This document shows, piece by piece, positions 19,201-26,887 of a stretch of DNA of 60,216 nucleotides; the stretch's first letter is position 1, and each line of letters begins with the position of its first letter. The DNA is from Nostoc sp. NOS(2021). Its GTDB lineage: Bacteria; Cyanobacteriota; Cyanobacteriia; Cyanobacteriales; Nostocaceae. The notes beneath the pieces were generated by a model. That model made no database searches and was not told the DNA's origin. It was given only the letters and a program-made list of their open reading frames with translations. Made by a program: the position numbers and the translations under genes. The stretch lies in assembly GCF_017115025.1 (NCBI RefSeq), contig NZ_JABXKM010000224.1:1-60216 (forward strand), written 5' to 3'.

Positions 19201-22200
19201 ACCAAAGCTATTGCTACTCCTGGTAAACCCAATCGACTAATTGCTTATCTGGAACTGAAAACACCGCCGACATCCTGGCAAACAGTTTTGCGATCGCAAT
19301 TATCTGCCCTGCTCCCTGATTATATGATTCCTTCGGTGTTTGTCAGTCTCGATGCTTGGCCATTACTGCCTAATGGGAAAATTAACCTCAATGCCCTACC
19401 CGCTCCTGAAGAGGAAAATACAGTTACTCGTGAGCAATACATTGCCCCACAAACCGAAACTGAAGAGATTTTAACTAAACTTTGGGAGCAAGTATTGCAA
19501 GTATCGCGTGTAGGGATTAAAGATGACTTCTTTGAATTGGGAGGAGATTCGATTATTGCCCTACAAATTATTGCTAAAGCACGAGAACTTGGACTTTATT
19601 TCACACCGCAAGATTTGTTTAAAAATCCCCAAGTTTCAGCACTTACACCTCATATTAAAACAACAGCAAGACTACCCAATGCTTTATCAATTCCTGTAGG
19701 TAGTGAAGTAGCGCTCACTCCTATTCAGCAATGGTTTTTTCAGCAATCTTTAGAGCATCCTGAACACTGGAATCAGGCGATTTTCTTGGATGTCAAGCCG
19801 GAATTTAATGCGTCACATTTTCAAACGGTTTTAAATCATATTGCCGCAAGTCACCCAGCTTTTCGTCTCCGATTCCATAAAACTGAAAGTGGTTGGATAC
19901 AAACATTAGAGGATGATAGTCATGTTTTAAACTTTGATATTGTTAATCTGACTGCGATTTTTCAACCAGAATTATCAACAGAATTACAAAGAATTGCCAG
20001 TCAATTTCAAGCTAAACTTAATTTAGCCAACGGGCCTCTCTTTCGCGCCGTCTACTTCCAGACTGATGAGAATACATCTGATAAGTTACTGCTAATTATC
20101 CATCACCTCATCGTTGATGGTATTTCGTGGCGCGTCATTTTACAAGATTTAGCGATCGCTTGTGATGCTTTCCAAAAGGAACAGGAAATTTCCTTATCTG
20201 CTCATAGTGTCGGTTTCCCACAGTGGACTCATCATCTACATACCTTGACTGAAAATTCTGATTGGGAAGAAGAAGTAGCTTTCTGGAAAACACAACAAGT
20301 TTCTAATTCAGAATTACCCCTTGATTTTCCTGATGGGATAGCAGAGAACACAGAAATTTCTGCTACCCAAATAGAATGCAATTTCAGCCAGGATGAAACT
20401 GATAGTCTGCTGTATGAACTACCGCGCACTCACAAAGTCAGGATTCAGGAAGTTCTCTTAGCAGTTCTGTTAGAAGTAGTGACAGAGTGGACGGGTGAAT
20501 CAAACATATTAATTGCACTAGAAAGTCACGGACGAGAAAGCGATTTTACTGCTATTGATATCTCTGATGCTGTGGGATGGTTTACATCTCTTTTCCCCTG
20601 CAAACTAGAGAAAACTCACAAGAGCAAATTCAGCAATTTAGAAAGCGTCAAAGAACAGTTACAGAACTTGCCAAATAATGGCTTTGCTTACGGTATCCTC
20701 TCTCAAAAATCCGAATTCGCGTCTATCTTACCGCCAATTCCCCAAGGCATCCTCTTTAACTACTTGGGACAATTTGATGAAAAGCTTTCCCAAGCAGCAC
20801 CCTTTACCCCAGCCACCGAAGATGTCGGACTATCCCGACACCCAAAAAATCGGCGTGCTTTTCAACTAGAAATTACTAGTTTAATTGCTAACGGTAAACT
20901 CCAAATGCGGTTTGGTTTTAGCAAAGCTTTGCATCGAGAAGAAACGATTCGCCGTTTAGCAGATAGTTTCTCCAAACATTTACAGACTTTATTAGCAACT
21001 AGCCGCCATCAAGAATACAGTTTAACACCTGCTGATTTTCCCCTCGCTAACCTTAATTCAGAACAACTGGTTATTGCTTTGGCAAAAACTACTGATGTGG
21101 AAGATATTTATCCTTTGTCGCCTGTTCAGGAGGGAATACTTTTTCATTCAAATTATGAATCAGAAAAAGATATTTATCTGCAACAGGTGAGTGGTGAAAT
21201 TGAGGGAGTTCTAGACGTAGAAACTTTTAAAAAGGCTTGGAAATCTTGTATAAATCGCCATCCTAGTTTACGCGCTTCCTTTGTCTGGCGCGATTTACCC
21301 CGACCGTTGCAACGCATTCACCGCCGAGTCAATTTGCCCTTTGTCTACGAAGATTGGCGCGAATGCGATATTGATGAAGTAGCAATAAAATGGTTAATTC
21401 TGTTAACAACAGACCGCCACCAAAGCTTGTCAACAGAAAGGGCCCCACTGATGCGGATGACTTTAGTGAGAACCCAAGAACAGAAATGGCAATTCCTCTG
21501 GACTCACCATCATCTACTTTTAGATGGTTGGTCGTTACCTCTAGTTTTCCGGGATGCGATCGCATTTTACCAAGCTAAAACAGAACGCCCAAATTTACCA
21601 CAGCCACCCATTTACCGAGACTTTATTGCTTGGTTGCACAAACAAGAATCTGGTTTAGCAGAATCTTTCTGGCGCAAAGAATTAAGCGGTTTCCGGGAAG
21701 CAACCACTTTGGGTATTAAAAAACACTCCCAGGATGATTACCAAACCTTACAAACTACTATCCCCAAAGAAATTTACACCCAACTCAAAATATTTGCTCA
21801 AAAGAATCAGATAACATTAAATACTTTAGTACAAGCTGCTTGGGGCATTCTTTTGAGCCGATATAGTGGTTCTGAAGATGTGGTTTTTGGTGTCACCGTA
21901 TCGGGACGTACTACGGAATTATCAGGTTTTGCAGAGATGGTGGGTCTATTTATTAACACCTTGCCCTTGCGTCTGAAATTAGATGCAGCCACACCCTTGA
22001 AGCCGTGGTTAATAGAATTGCGCGATCGCATCTCGGCAATTAATCAATATTCCTTCACTCGTTTAGTAGATATTCAAGGATGGAGTGACATTCCCAGAGG
22101 AGAACCTTTGTTTGAATCCATTGTGGTTTATGAAAATTACCCAGTGGAAGAAAGTCTGCGTCAAAATCCCGGAGAACTGGCGATCCATTCTGTTGAGTCT

Positions 22201-24270
22201 GTGGAGAAAAATCATTACCCCATCAGTCTATATGCCTTGCCAGGAGATGATTTGACGCTAAAAATTGCTTTTGGGCAGCAGATTGGGAGTGCAAAAGCAC
22301 GAGGAAATATATTACATCATCTAACACAGATATTGACCAGTTTTGTTACAGAAAAACCGCAATTCATCGGTGAAATTGGTTTGTTATCGAAAGAGGAAGT
22401 AGGTGAGGTAAATCACCCAATTACCCATTCCCCATTACCCATTACCCCAATACATGAATTATTCAGTCAGCAAGCCGCTCAAACTCCCGATGCGATCGCA
22501 GTTTTCCCCTCCCTAACCTACGCAGACTTAGAACGCAAATCTAACCAAGTTGCTCACGCACTACTGCAACTTGCTGTGACGCGGGAAACCTTAGTGGCGG
22601 TTTGTTTAGAACGTCATGCAGGTTTGCCGATCGCACTATTAGGAATTATGAAAGCAGGTGCGGCCTATGTACCACTAGATCCTACCTTCCCCCGCGATCG
22701 CCTGGAGTGGATGCTTGCAGACAGCGCGGCAGCTGTAATCATCACCGAAGATCAACTTGTATCAGCACTTCCAGCATCATCAGCAGAAGTTCTGTTGCTA
22801 AATTCGGTTTCGACTCAATCAGATACCGCACCACCTCCGCTTGCTGGTAACAGCCACTTAGCTTACGTTATCTATACATCTGGTTCCACTGGAAGACCCA
22901 AGGGAGTACAAATTCAGCATGAATCTCTGGTGAATTTCCTCCTCAGTTTCAAAGAAAAACTGCGATTGACTGCTGCTGATACCCTGGTTGCAGTAACTAC
23001 AGTTTCTTTTGATATTGCTGGACTAGAACTTTTCTTACCACTAATTAGCGGTGCAAGATTAGTCTTCGCTGACAAGGAAACCACCAGAGATGGATTTAAG
23101 TTAGCTCAACTACTGCAAACATCCCAAGCCACGGTGATGCAAGCCACTCCAACTACCTGGAAATTGCTCTTGGCTGCTGGTTGGCAGACAAATGATGGTT
23201 TTCGCATTCTCTGCGGTGGAGAAGCTATGCCAGTTGATTTAGCCGCCTCTCTTCTCAACTTTCAGGTGAGTCTGTGGAATGTTTACGGGCCGACGGAAAC
23301 CACAATTTGGTCTACCATCAAAGAAATTAAGCTGCAACAGGATGCACATTCGATAGGTAGGGGAATTGCCAACACATCAATTTATATTTGGGATAATGCT
23401 GGTAATGCCGTTCCTGAAGGGATTGTAGGTGAGTTGTTGATTGGGGGAGCCGGATTAGCACGGGGTTATCGCCAAAGACCAGATTTGACGGCGGAAAGAT
23501 TTGTCCCGAATCCCTTAGCCGCAAACCCTGGTGAGCGATTATATCGTACTGGTGATTTAGCGCGTTGGCTACCGAATGGTGAAATTGAATTCTTGGGACG
23601 CATGGATTACCAAGTTAAAATCCGTGGTTTCCGCATCGAATTAGGGGAAATTGAAACAGTTTTAGAAACTCATCCTGCGATCGCGCAAGCTATTGTCCAA
23701 GCTATTAACGATACTGTAGCAGGTAAAAAGCTTGTTGCATATCTAGTTGTCAAATCTGAAGCTGAAAAACCCCCTCTCGAAACATTGCAATCATATATGT
23801 TGGCCAAACTGCCCGATTATATGCTGCCTGACTCTTGGGTGTTTCTAGATGCTATGCCGCTAACACCTAATAATAAAGTTGATCGCCTTGCTCTACCGTT
23901 ACCAAATCAGTTTGATTATCAAGTTGATTATACAGCGCCGAGAAATGCGATCGAAGAAGCATTAACCTATATTTGGCAAGAAATTCTGCAAGTCGAGAGG
24001 GTGGGAGTTATGGACAACTTTTTTCGACTTGGCGGACATTCTCTATTAGCCGCCCAAGTTCATGCTCGCATCAGAAAAGTATTCTTGATTGATTTGGAAT
24101 TACGGGAACTTTTTGATACGGTAACAATTGAAAAAATGGCACAACTTTTATTGACACGAGAACCACAAGTGGGACGCACTGAAAAAATCGCCAAAGCGTT
24201 TTTACGCCTCAAACAAATGACTCCAGAAGAAAAAGCTAAACTTCTTCAACAAAAACGTCAAAAGGATTGA
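13288..24270 (+). CDS. NRPS, three modules: C-A(Thr)-T-C-A(Gln)-T-E-C-A(Gly)-T
   Basis: A 3660-residue synthetase. Approximate positions: DCL-type C (HHHLILDG 143); A (YTSGSTG 610, FDFSVWE 656); T (LGGDSI 1007); atypical C starting DAYPLAQLQAG near 1080 (HHAIMDG 1214); A (FTSGSTG 1690, FDASVWE 1735); T (LGGDSI 2084); E (HHLIVDG 2271); DCL-type C (HHHLLLDG 2740); A (YTSGSTG 3196, FDIAGLE 3241); T (LGGHSL 3581). The codes read DFWNIGMVHK (Thr), DAWQFGLIDK (Gln) and DILQLGVIWK (Gly). The leading C domain expects a D-residue, matching the epimerase that ends the protein at 4029-13130. The C domain after Thr belongs to a type that elsewhere accompanies dehydrated residues, so Thr may become dehydrobutyrine. 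There is no thioesterase, so the chain passes on, most likely to 43280-51814. The C-A linkers contain tandem-repeat DNA read in frame. ATG 13288 follows AGGA at a normal distance. Confidence 0.95.
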   Translation: MSLKDKIEDIFPLTPLQKGLLFHSLYEPESGVYFEQLHCRLEGNVSVIAVRQAWQTLVDRHPILRTAIITKGQTEPVQVVFRNLVFKIAEEDWRGLSNSAQKKRLREFLEADRRQGFILNRPPLMRVTLIRLGEDCWDLVWSHHHLILDGWSWPILLREFLILHKAAKENVEVSLPSVRPYGDFIAWLKQKNPQDGESFWREYMGGFESATPLLMLSKTKLGSTFESGEIKHQLSPENTALLQKLARNCSVTLNTVIQGAWAILLNRYSRNTDIVYGITVAGRPPELPEVEGMIGPFINTLPFRVLISGEQTLDSWLQNLQARTALMRQFEHSSLSDIQGWSDVPRGQPLFESLLAFENFPVDKSLKSADFGLNVPESSFFETTHYPLTLVVVPGDGLSLKLSYNAGRFDAVAMELLLEQFCHLLFNMANNAQAPLQSLSLIGHKESVIDNRLITNYPSPITIREIFAETVSKYPNRIALTFENESFTYEELDRRSNHIARYLQKQGIGADKRVVICLERSPELIIALLSVVKAGGVYVPLDPTYPRDRIEFTISDCEAELILTTTTISPQLPESPLKICLDREDAPYLTESNEPLIGDTLDPDSGAYIIYTSGSTGKPKGVLVTQHNVTRLFRSTQHWFEFNEQDVWTFFHSFAFDFSVWEIWGALLYGGRLVIVPYCVSRDPQSFLQLLDDEQVTVLNQTPSAFAQLLAAESGEETPHLRYIIFGGEALNLPSLRPWFERHGENQTRLVNMYGITETTVHVTYRVINKKDINDSSGSLIGQPIPDLRLYILDSDGNPLPTGVIGEIFVGGAGVARGYLNRPEITAERFVEDTFSVDSRSHLYRTGDLGRFLPNGDLEYLGRIDYQVKIRGFRIEIGEIEAVISQFPDVQETIVLVHSEAQSNQQRLITYVVCTPGKQPTIETLRNYLQQHLPDYMIPSQIVYLERLPLTANGKIDRKALPTPEIKRENLEVAFVPPATPIEEILADIWQQVLGVNRVGRFDNYFVLGGDSIRSIRVVSLAQAQGLNLKLEQIFAHPVLLDLATLLAKSDVVDSDKIDEEPFALISLADREKLQDWAEDAYPLAQLQAGMLFHGEYSQSSTTYHDVFSFRIRIPFDLKVWEAAYIQMFARHQILRTAFYLAEFSQPIQAVVKEVPAQVIFENLTNLSLSAQDDYLKIFIAKERENRFDYKSAPLIRFHIHLLDENVMQASFTLHHAIMDGWSLANFLSELTGLYLHLLDRGVPAPPPPPALKYSRFITLEQQALVDSNQREFWQNKLVEIPFTRLPRYPVTSTQIALSRMGKFDITLSETTSQNLKALSKQLGVTLKTLLLAVHLQVIGFYSGDTEVVTGLVSSGRPTETDSDRVLGLFLNTLPLRLSLRRGSWVDLIAETWRAEQELMPNRRFPLAELQRLNGNQPLYETSFNFVHFHIYQGLLNWREVELIQAESLDETNIPFAVSWSEEVGAGLLSFNINYDRQQFDDEQIKNIANYCQLSLESLIANPQAHRELVIDSLIHNEQFPIPNFQSPIHEIFAQQAAENPDYIAVICEEESWTYTQLNQKANQLARFLGEFGISVEQPVGICLERSLDMVCAMLAVMKAGGCYVPIDPDYPAVRIQSILKDANVSLLLSRSDLEIWNGKNEPQRNESTRKFLDDSCQLICVDIYREEIAVQSVEDLEIQVLADNIAYIIFTSGSTGRPKGIAISHQALAQHQAWFLETFGVNCQDVVLQKTPFSFDASVWEFWTPLMAGAKLVMAKPGGHQDPAYLVKTIQQENVTLLQLVPSFLEMLIGEPGFSECPCLRLVFSGGEALKKRVWDEFRNVASNFSTLVNLYGPAETTIDVAFHRCGENEITDVIPIGKPVSNTHLYILNSHLQPVPIGTSGELFVAGSQLARGYWNAPRMTAESFLPDPFVENAGSRMYRTGDRARYLPNGTIEFLGRADQQVKIRGFRIETGEIVAALEKQAWVVRAVTKAIATPGKPNRLIAYLELKTPPTSWQTVLRSQLSALLPDYMIPSVFVSLDAWPLLPNGKINLNALPAPEEENTVTREQYIAPQTETEEILTKLWEQVLQVSRVGIKDDFFELGGDSIIALQIIAKARELGLYFTPQDLFKNPQVSALTPHIKTTARLPNALSIPVGSEVALTPIQQWFFQQSLEHPEHWNQAIFLDVKPEFNASHFQTVLNHIAASHPAFRLRFHKTESGWIQTLEDDSHVLNFDIVNLTAIFQPELSTELQRIASQFQAKLNLANGPLFRAVYFQTDENTSDKLLLIIHHLIVDGISWRVILQDLAIACDAFQKEQEISLSAHSVGFPQWTHHLHTLTENSDWEEEVAFWKTQQVSNSELPLDFPDGIAENTEISATQIECNFSQDETDSLLYELPRTHKVRIQEVLLAVLLEVVTEWTGESNILIALESHGRESDFTAIDISDAVGWFTSLFPCKLEKTHKSKFSNLESVKEQLQNLPNNGFAYGILSQKSEFASILPPIPQGILFNYLGQFDEKLSQAAPFTPATEDVGLSRHPKNRRAFQLEITSLIANGKLQMRFGFSKALHREETIRRLADSFSKHLQTLLATSRHQEYSLTPADFPLANLNSEQLVIALAKTTDVEDIYPLSPVQEGILFHSNYESEKDIYLQQVSGEIEGVLDVETFKKAWKSCINRHPSLRASFVWRDLPRPLQRIHRRVNLPFVYEDWRECDIDEVAIKWLILLTTDRHQSLSTERAPLMRMTLVRTQEQKWQFLWTHHHLLLDGWSLPLVFRDAIAFYQAKTERPNLPQPPIYRDFIAWLHKQESGLAESFWRKELSGFREATTLGIKKHSQDDYQTLQTTIPKEIYTQLKIFAQKNQITLNTLVQAAWGILLSRYSGSEDVVFGVTVSGRTTELSGFAEMVGLFINTLPLRLKLDAATPLKPWLIELRDRISAINQYSFTRLVDIQGWSDIPRGEPLFESIVVYENYPVEESLRQNPGELAIHSVESVEKNHYPISLYALPGDDLTLKIAFGQQIGSAKARGNILHHLTQILTSFVTEKPQFIGEIGLLSKEEVGEVNHPITHSPLPITPIHELFSQQAAQTPDAIAVFPSLTYADLERKSNQVAHALLQLAVTRETLVAVCLERHAGLPIALLGIMKAGAAYVPLDPTFPRDRLEWMLADSAAAVIITEDQLVSALPASSAEVLLLNSVSTQSDTAPPPLAGNSHLAYVIYTSGSTGRPKGVQIQHESLVNFLLSFKEKLRLTAADTLVAVTTVSFDIAGLELFLPLISGARLVFADKETTRDGFKLAQLLQTSQATVMQATPTTWKLLLAAGWQTNDGFRILCGGEAMPVDLAASLLNFQVSLWNVYGPTETTIWSTIKEIKLQQDAHSIGRGIANTSIYIWDNAGNAVPEGIVGELLIGGAGLARGYRQRPDLTAERFVPNPLAANPGERLYRTGDLARWLPNGEIEFLGRMDYQVKIRGFRIELGEIETVLETHPAIAQAIVQAINDTVAGKKLVAYLVVKSEAEKPPLETLQSYMLAKLPDYMLPDSWVFLDAMPLTPNNKVDRLALPLPNQFDYQVDYTAPRNAIEEALTYIWQEILQVERVGVMDNFFRLGGHSLLAAQVHARIRKVFLIDLELRELFDTVTIEKMAQLLLTREPQVGRTEKIAKAFLRLKQMTPEEKAKLLQQKRQKD
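14645..14674 (+). repeat. STRR-like repeat in a C-A linker
   Basis: Imperfect 7-bp-period units (TTACCAA, TTACCCA, TCACCAA) are translated in frame as part of the linker before the first A domain of this synthetase. Related sequence is found in its two other C-A linkers. Confidence 0.5.
17843..17874 (+). repeat. STRR-like repeat in the second C-A linker
   Basis: Units of AATTCCC, AATCCCC, AATTTCC and AATCGCC with a period of 7 bp are translated within the linker just before SPIHEIFAQQ. The same heptanucleotide family lies outside genes at 98-140. Confidence 0.6.
22415..22452 (+). repeat. STRR-like repeat in the third C-A linker
   Basis: This is the clearest of the three linker repeats. Heptamers of the type TTACCCA/TTCCCCA run for about five units and are translated as a Pro/Thr/Ile-rich spacer (NHPITHSPLPITP) before the Gly adenylation domain. 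Confidence 0.7.
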
Positions 24271-24381
24271 TAAAATTCTTAATTTTCAGAAATGGTTGCT
24301 GCTTTATCTGATAAATTTACTTTCATGTTATTCACCCAGTCTGCCTAATTCCAGGAAAAATCTACAAATAGGAATTTTTTG

Positions 24382-25230
24382 ATGAGCAAACATGATTTAA
24401 CCGCAATGAGCCACATTGAAAGGGTTGAACAACCGACAAGAGAAGAATTTCAAAGGAATTTTCTCTCTCCTAGAAGACCCGTCATCATCACTGGGGCTAT
24501 TAATGATTGGAATGCTCTATCTTTGTGGACTGCTAATTATCTCACTACCTTATTCAGTGATAAACAGGTTGAGATAAGTGTTTCTCAAAATAGCATTTTT
24601 ACAGGCAGCTTGGAAAATGGATTTGCTAATTTGAGACAGAAAATGCAATTTAGTGACTTCATCAACATCCTGGTTTCAAAAAATAAATTTGATAAATTCT
24701 ACTATCTCCAACAACAGTCAATTCCTACAGAATTTCCCGAACTACTGCCAGATATTAAGTTCCCAGAATATTTTGATAAAAAGTTATTTGTCGATCCAAC
24801 TATTTGGATTGGTTCTGGCGGCAATACATCCCCATTGCATTATGATGCAATGGATAATTTATTTACTCAAGTTAGCGATCGCAAGCGCTTTCTGTTGTTT
24901 AACCCCCAACAAACATCTTCATTATATCCTTTCCCTGCTGGTTCAAAACTCCCCCACATGAGCCAAATAAATATTGAAAAGCCAGATTTGGATAAATTTC
25001 CCAATTACCAAAAAGCCAAATATTTTGAGTGTATTGTCGAACTGGGAGAAATTTTATTTATTCCTGCTTTTTGGTGGCATCAAGTATATTCCCTAGACAA
25101 TTCAAATCACGAGCTAAATATTTCTGTAAATTTCTGGTCAAAGCCACCTCTTAGTCAATTTCTAACCCCTCCTGGGCGGAGATTGGCAGCACAGATACCC
25201 GCTATTTTAAAGAGAGCTTTGAGTCGATGA
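24382..25230 (+). CDS. Cupin-8/JmjC-like Fe(II)/2-oxoglutarate oxygenase
   Basis: A 282-residue protein with the JmjC-type cupin-8 fold. The iron-binding triad is visible as His153-x-Asp155 in PLHYDAMDN and the distal His233 in IPAFWWHQVYS; PVIITGAINDWNA near the start is the typical N-terminal hallmark. I place the start at the ATG at 24382, three bases after an in-frame TTG, because AGGA stands about 10 bases upstream. Members hydroxylate side chains of proteins, peptides or carrier-bound amino acids in the cytoplasm. The gene follows the three-module synthetase by 111 bp on the same strand and precedes an exporter, so it is probably a tailoring enzyme of the peptide. Its substrate (Tyr, Gln, Thr or the acyl chain) cannot be read from sequence. 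It is not part of the minimal hassallidin scheme I know. Confidence 0.85.
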   Translation: MSKHDLTAMSHIERVEQPTREEFQRNFLSPRRPVIITGAINDWNALSLWTANYLTTLFSDKQVEISVSQNSIFTGSLENGFANLRQKMQFSDFINILVSKNKFDKFYYLQQQSIPTEFPELLPDIKFPEYFDKKLFVDPTIWIGSGGNTSPLHYDAMDNLFTQVSDRKRFLLFNPQQTSSLYPFPAGSKLPHMSQINIEKPDLDKFPNYQKAKYFECIVELGEILFIPAFWWHQVYSLDNSNHELNISVNFWSKPPLSQFLTPPGRRLAAQIPAILKRALSR

Positions 25231-25339
25231 TTCTATAATACAATAGTATAGTATGTGATTTTTTTAGCATTTAAACATTTGTTATTTACCTGCTGAATCC
25301 TTACAATCCACAAAATATACAACATCTAAGTTATGAAAT

Positions 25340-26704
25340 ATGTATGTAACTAAACTAATTGAACTAATTCGTGAATTGCGTAATTTCACTCTCTTCTGGC
25401 TGGGGCAGTCTCTGTCTGAAATCGGAAATCGCCTGACAGGATTTGGCTTAGGTATCTGGGTTTATCAGAACACTCATGCTGTTACACAATTAAGCTTGGT
25501 TATATTTTTTACAACATTGCCAGGTGTGTTAATCACTCCCTTTGTCGGTGCATTAGTAGATAGGTGGAATCGCAAATGGACAATTATTTTTAGTGAAATA
25601 GCTGCGGCTTTAATCACACTCACACTTGCTGTACTGCTACTGACTGGCAATCTACAACTCTGGCATACTTATATTTCTGCGTTTTTTACCTCAGTCTGCG
25701 GTTCTTTTCAAATGACTGCCAAAGGAGCTGCTTTACCTTTGATGGTTCCTAGCAAACAGATGGGGAGGGCTAATGGCTTGATTCAGTTCAGCACAGCATT
25801 AGGACAACTGGTTGCACCAATCTTGGCAGGTCTACTCATTGCTAATGTACAACTTCAAGGCTTGCTGCTGATTGATTTGTCTACCTATTTAATTGCATTG
25901 TTAACCCTACTATTTATTAATATTCCTCAGCCAGAACCGAGTATTCTGCCAAATATGGGAATGTCTACCATTATCAATGATATTATTTACGGCTGGGAAA
26001 ACATTTCCTCTCGCTTTTTCTTGCTGATTCTACTGGCATTCATGACAATTTATTTTTTTGTGAATGGCATGACCTCTGTTTTAATTAATCCCTTGATATT
26101 ATCCTTCTCCTCGACTACGACATTTGGGAGTGTAATGTCAATTGCCGGCTGTGGAATGGTTGCTGGCAGCATCCTTATGAGTATTTGGGGAGGAGGCAAA
26201 AAATCTTTCTCTGCTCTGTTTCTATTTTCGGCATTAAATGGGATAGGTCTAGTAATTGCTGGCATTAAACCCTCTATTCCGATCATCGCCTTGGGCATTT
26301 TTATTTCATTTTTTACCTTGCCCATTATTCTAAGTACTAATAGTACAATTTTGCAAACTAGTATCCCCCCAAATGTTCAGGGACGTGTCCTTTCATTGTT
26401 CTACACTGTAGCAGGCTTGGGTGGGGCTTTTGGTAATCTTAGTGCCAGTCCACTAACCGACGGATTTTTGGAACCTATGCTATCTACTGATGGGCTACTT
26501 GCTAGTACTGTAGGGCAGGTGATTGAAACTGGTTCAGGGCGTGGGATCGGTTTTTTGATGGTTCTTGAAGGGCTAGTTATTTTAATCATCTCAGTCATTT
26601 TGTACACTTATTTTGTGTTGAAACAAATTGATGAAGAATTGTTAACCGGTGATGGAGAAATAGTAATTAATAAGATAATAAATACGTTGGATCATAAACA
26701 TTAA
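25340..26704 (+). CDS. MFS exporter, DHA3-type
   Basis: A 454-residue membrane protein with about 12 hydrophobic segments. It starts with LFWLGQSLSEIGNRLTGFGL and has the loop 2-3 motif GALVDRWNRK, typical of the drug:H+ antiporter-3 group (macrolide-efflux type). It lies 109 bp after the JmjC-like oxygenase in the same direction. Its C-terminal half shares an EPM/EPL...GxGRGIG pattern with the second MFS gene at 31184-32503, so the two are paralogues. Likely roles are export of the lipopeptide or self-protection. A second MFS plus an ABC transporter in the same cluster makes the division of labour unclear. The ATG at 25340 is used since no earlier in-frame start is apparent. Confidence 0.88.
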   Translation: MYVTKLIELIRELRNFTLFWLGQSLSEIGNRLTGFGLGIWVYQNTHAVTQLSLVIFFTTLPGVLITPFVGALVDRWNRKWTIIFSEIAAALITLTLAVLLLTGNLQLWHTYISAFFTSVCGSFQMTAKGAALPLMVPSKQMGRANGLIQFSTALGQLVAPILAGLLIANVQLQGLLLIDLSTYLIALLTLLFINIPQPEPSILPNMGMSTIINDIIYGWENISSRFFLLILLAFMTIYFFVNGMTSVLINPLILSFSSTTTFGSVMSIAGCGMVAGSILMSIWGGGKKSFSALFLFSALNGIGLVIAGIKPSIPIIALGIFISFFTLPIILSTNSTILQTSIPPNVQGRVLSLFYTVAGLGGAFGNLSASPLTDGFLEPMLSTDGLLASTVGQVIETGSGRGIGFLMVLEGLVILIISVILYTYFVLKQIDEELLTGDGEIVINKIINTLDHKH

Positions 26705-26887
26705 AAAGTTATTTAACGACTTCAGAAGCGCAACATCTACCCTTTAATAGCTGTTGGTAGTACGTGATAAGCAAATTTTTTGAGCCTGATTGAGGTATTT
26801 TTGAAATGGAGAAAATTACTGCTACTACCTAACTGAATTAGGATTGCTATATTAACAACTTTGTCTGTAATGAAACATGTGCAATAA

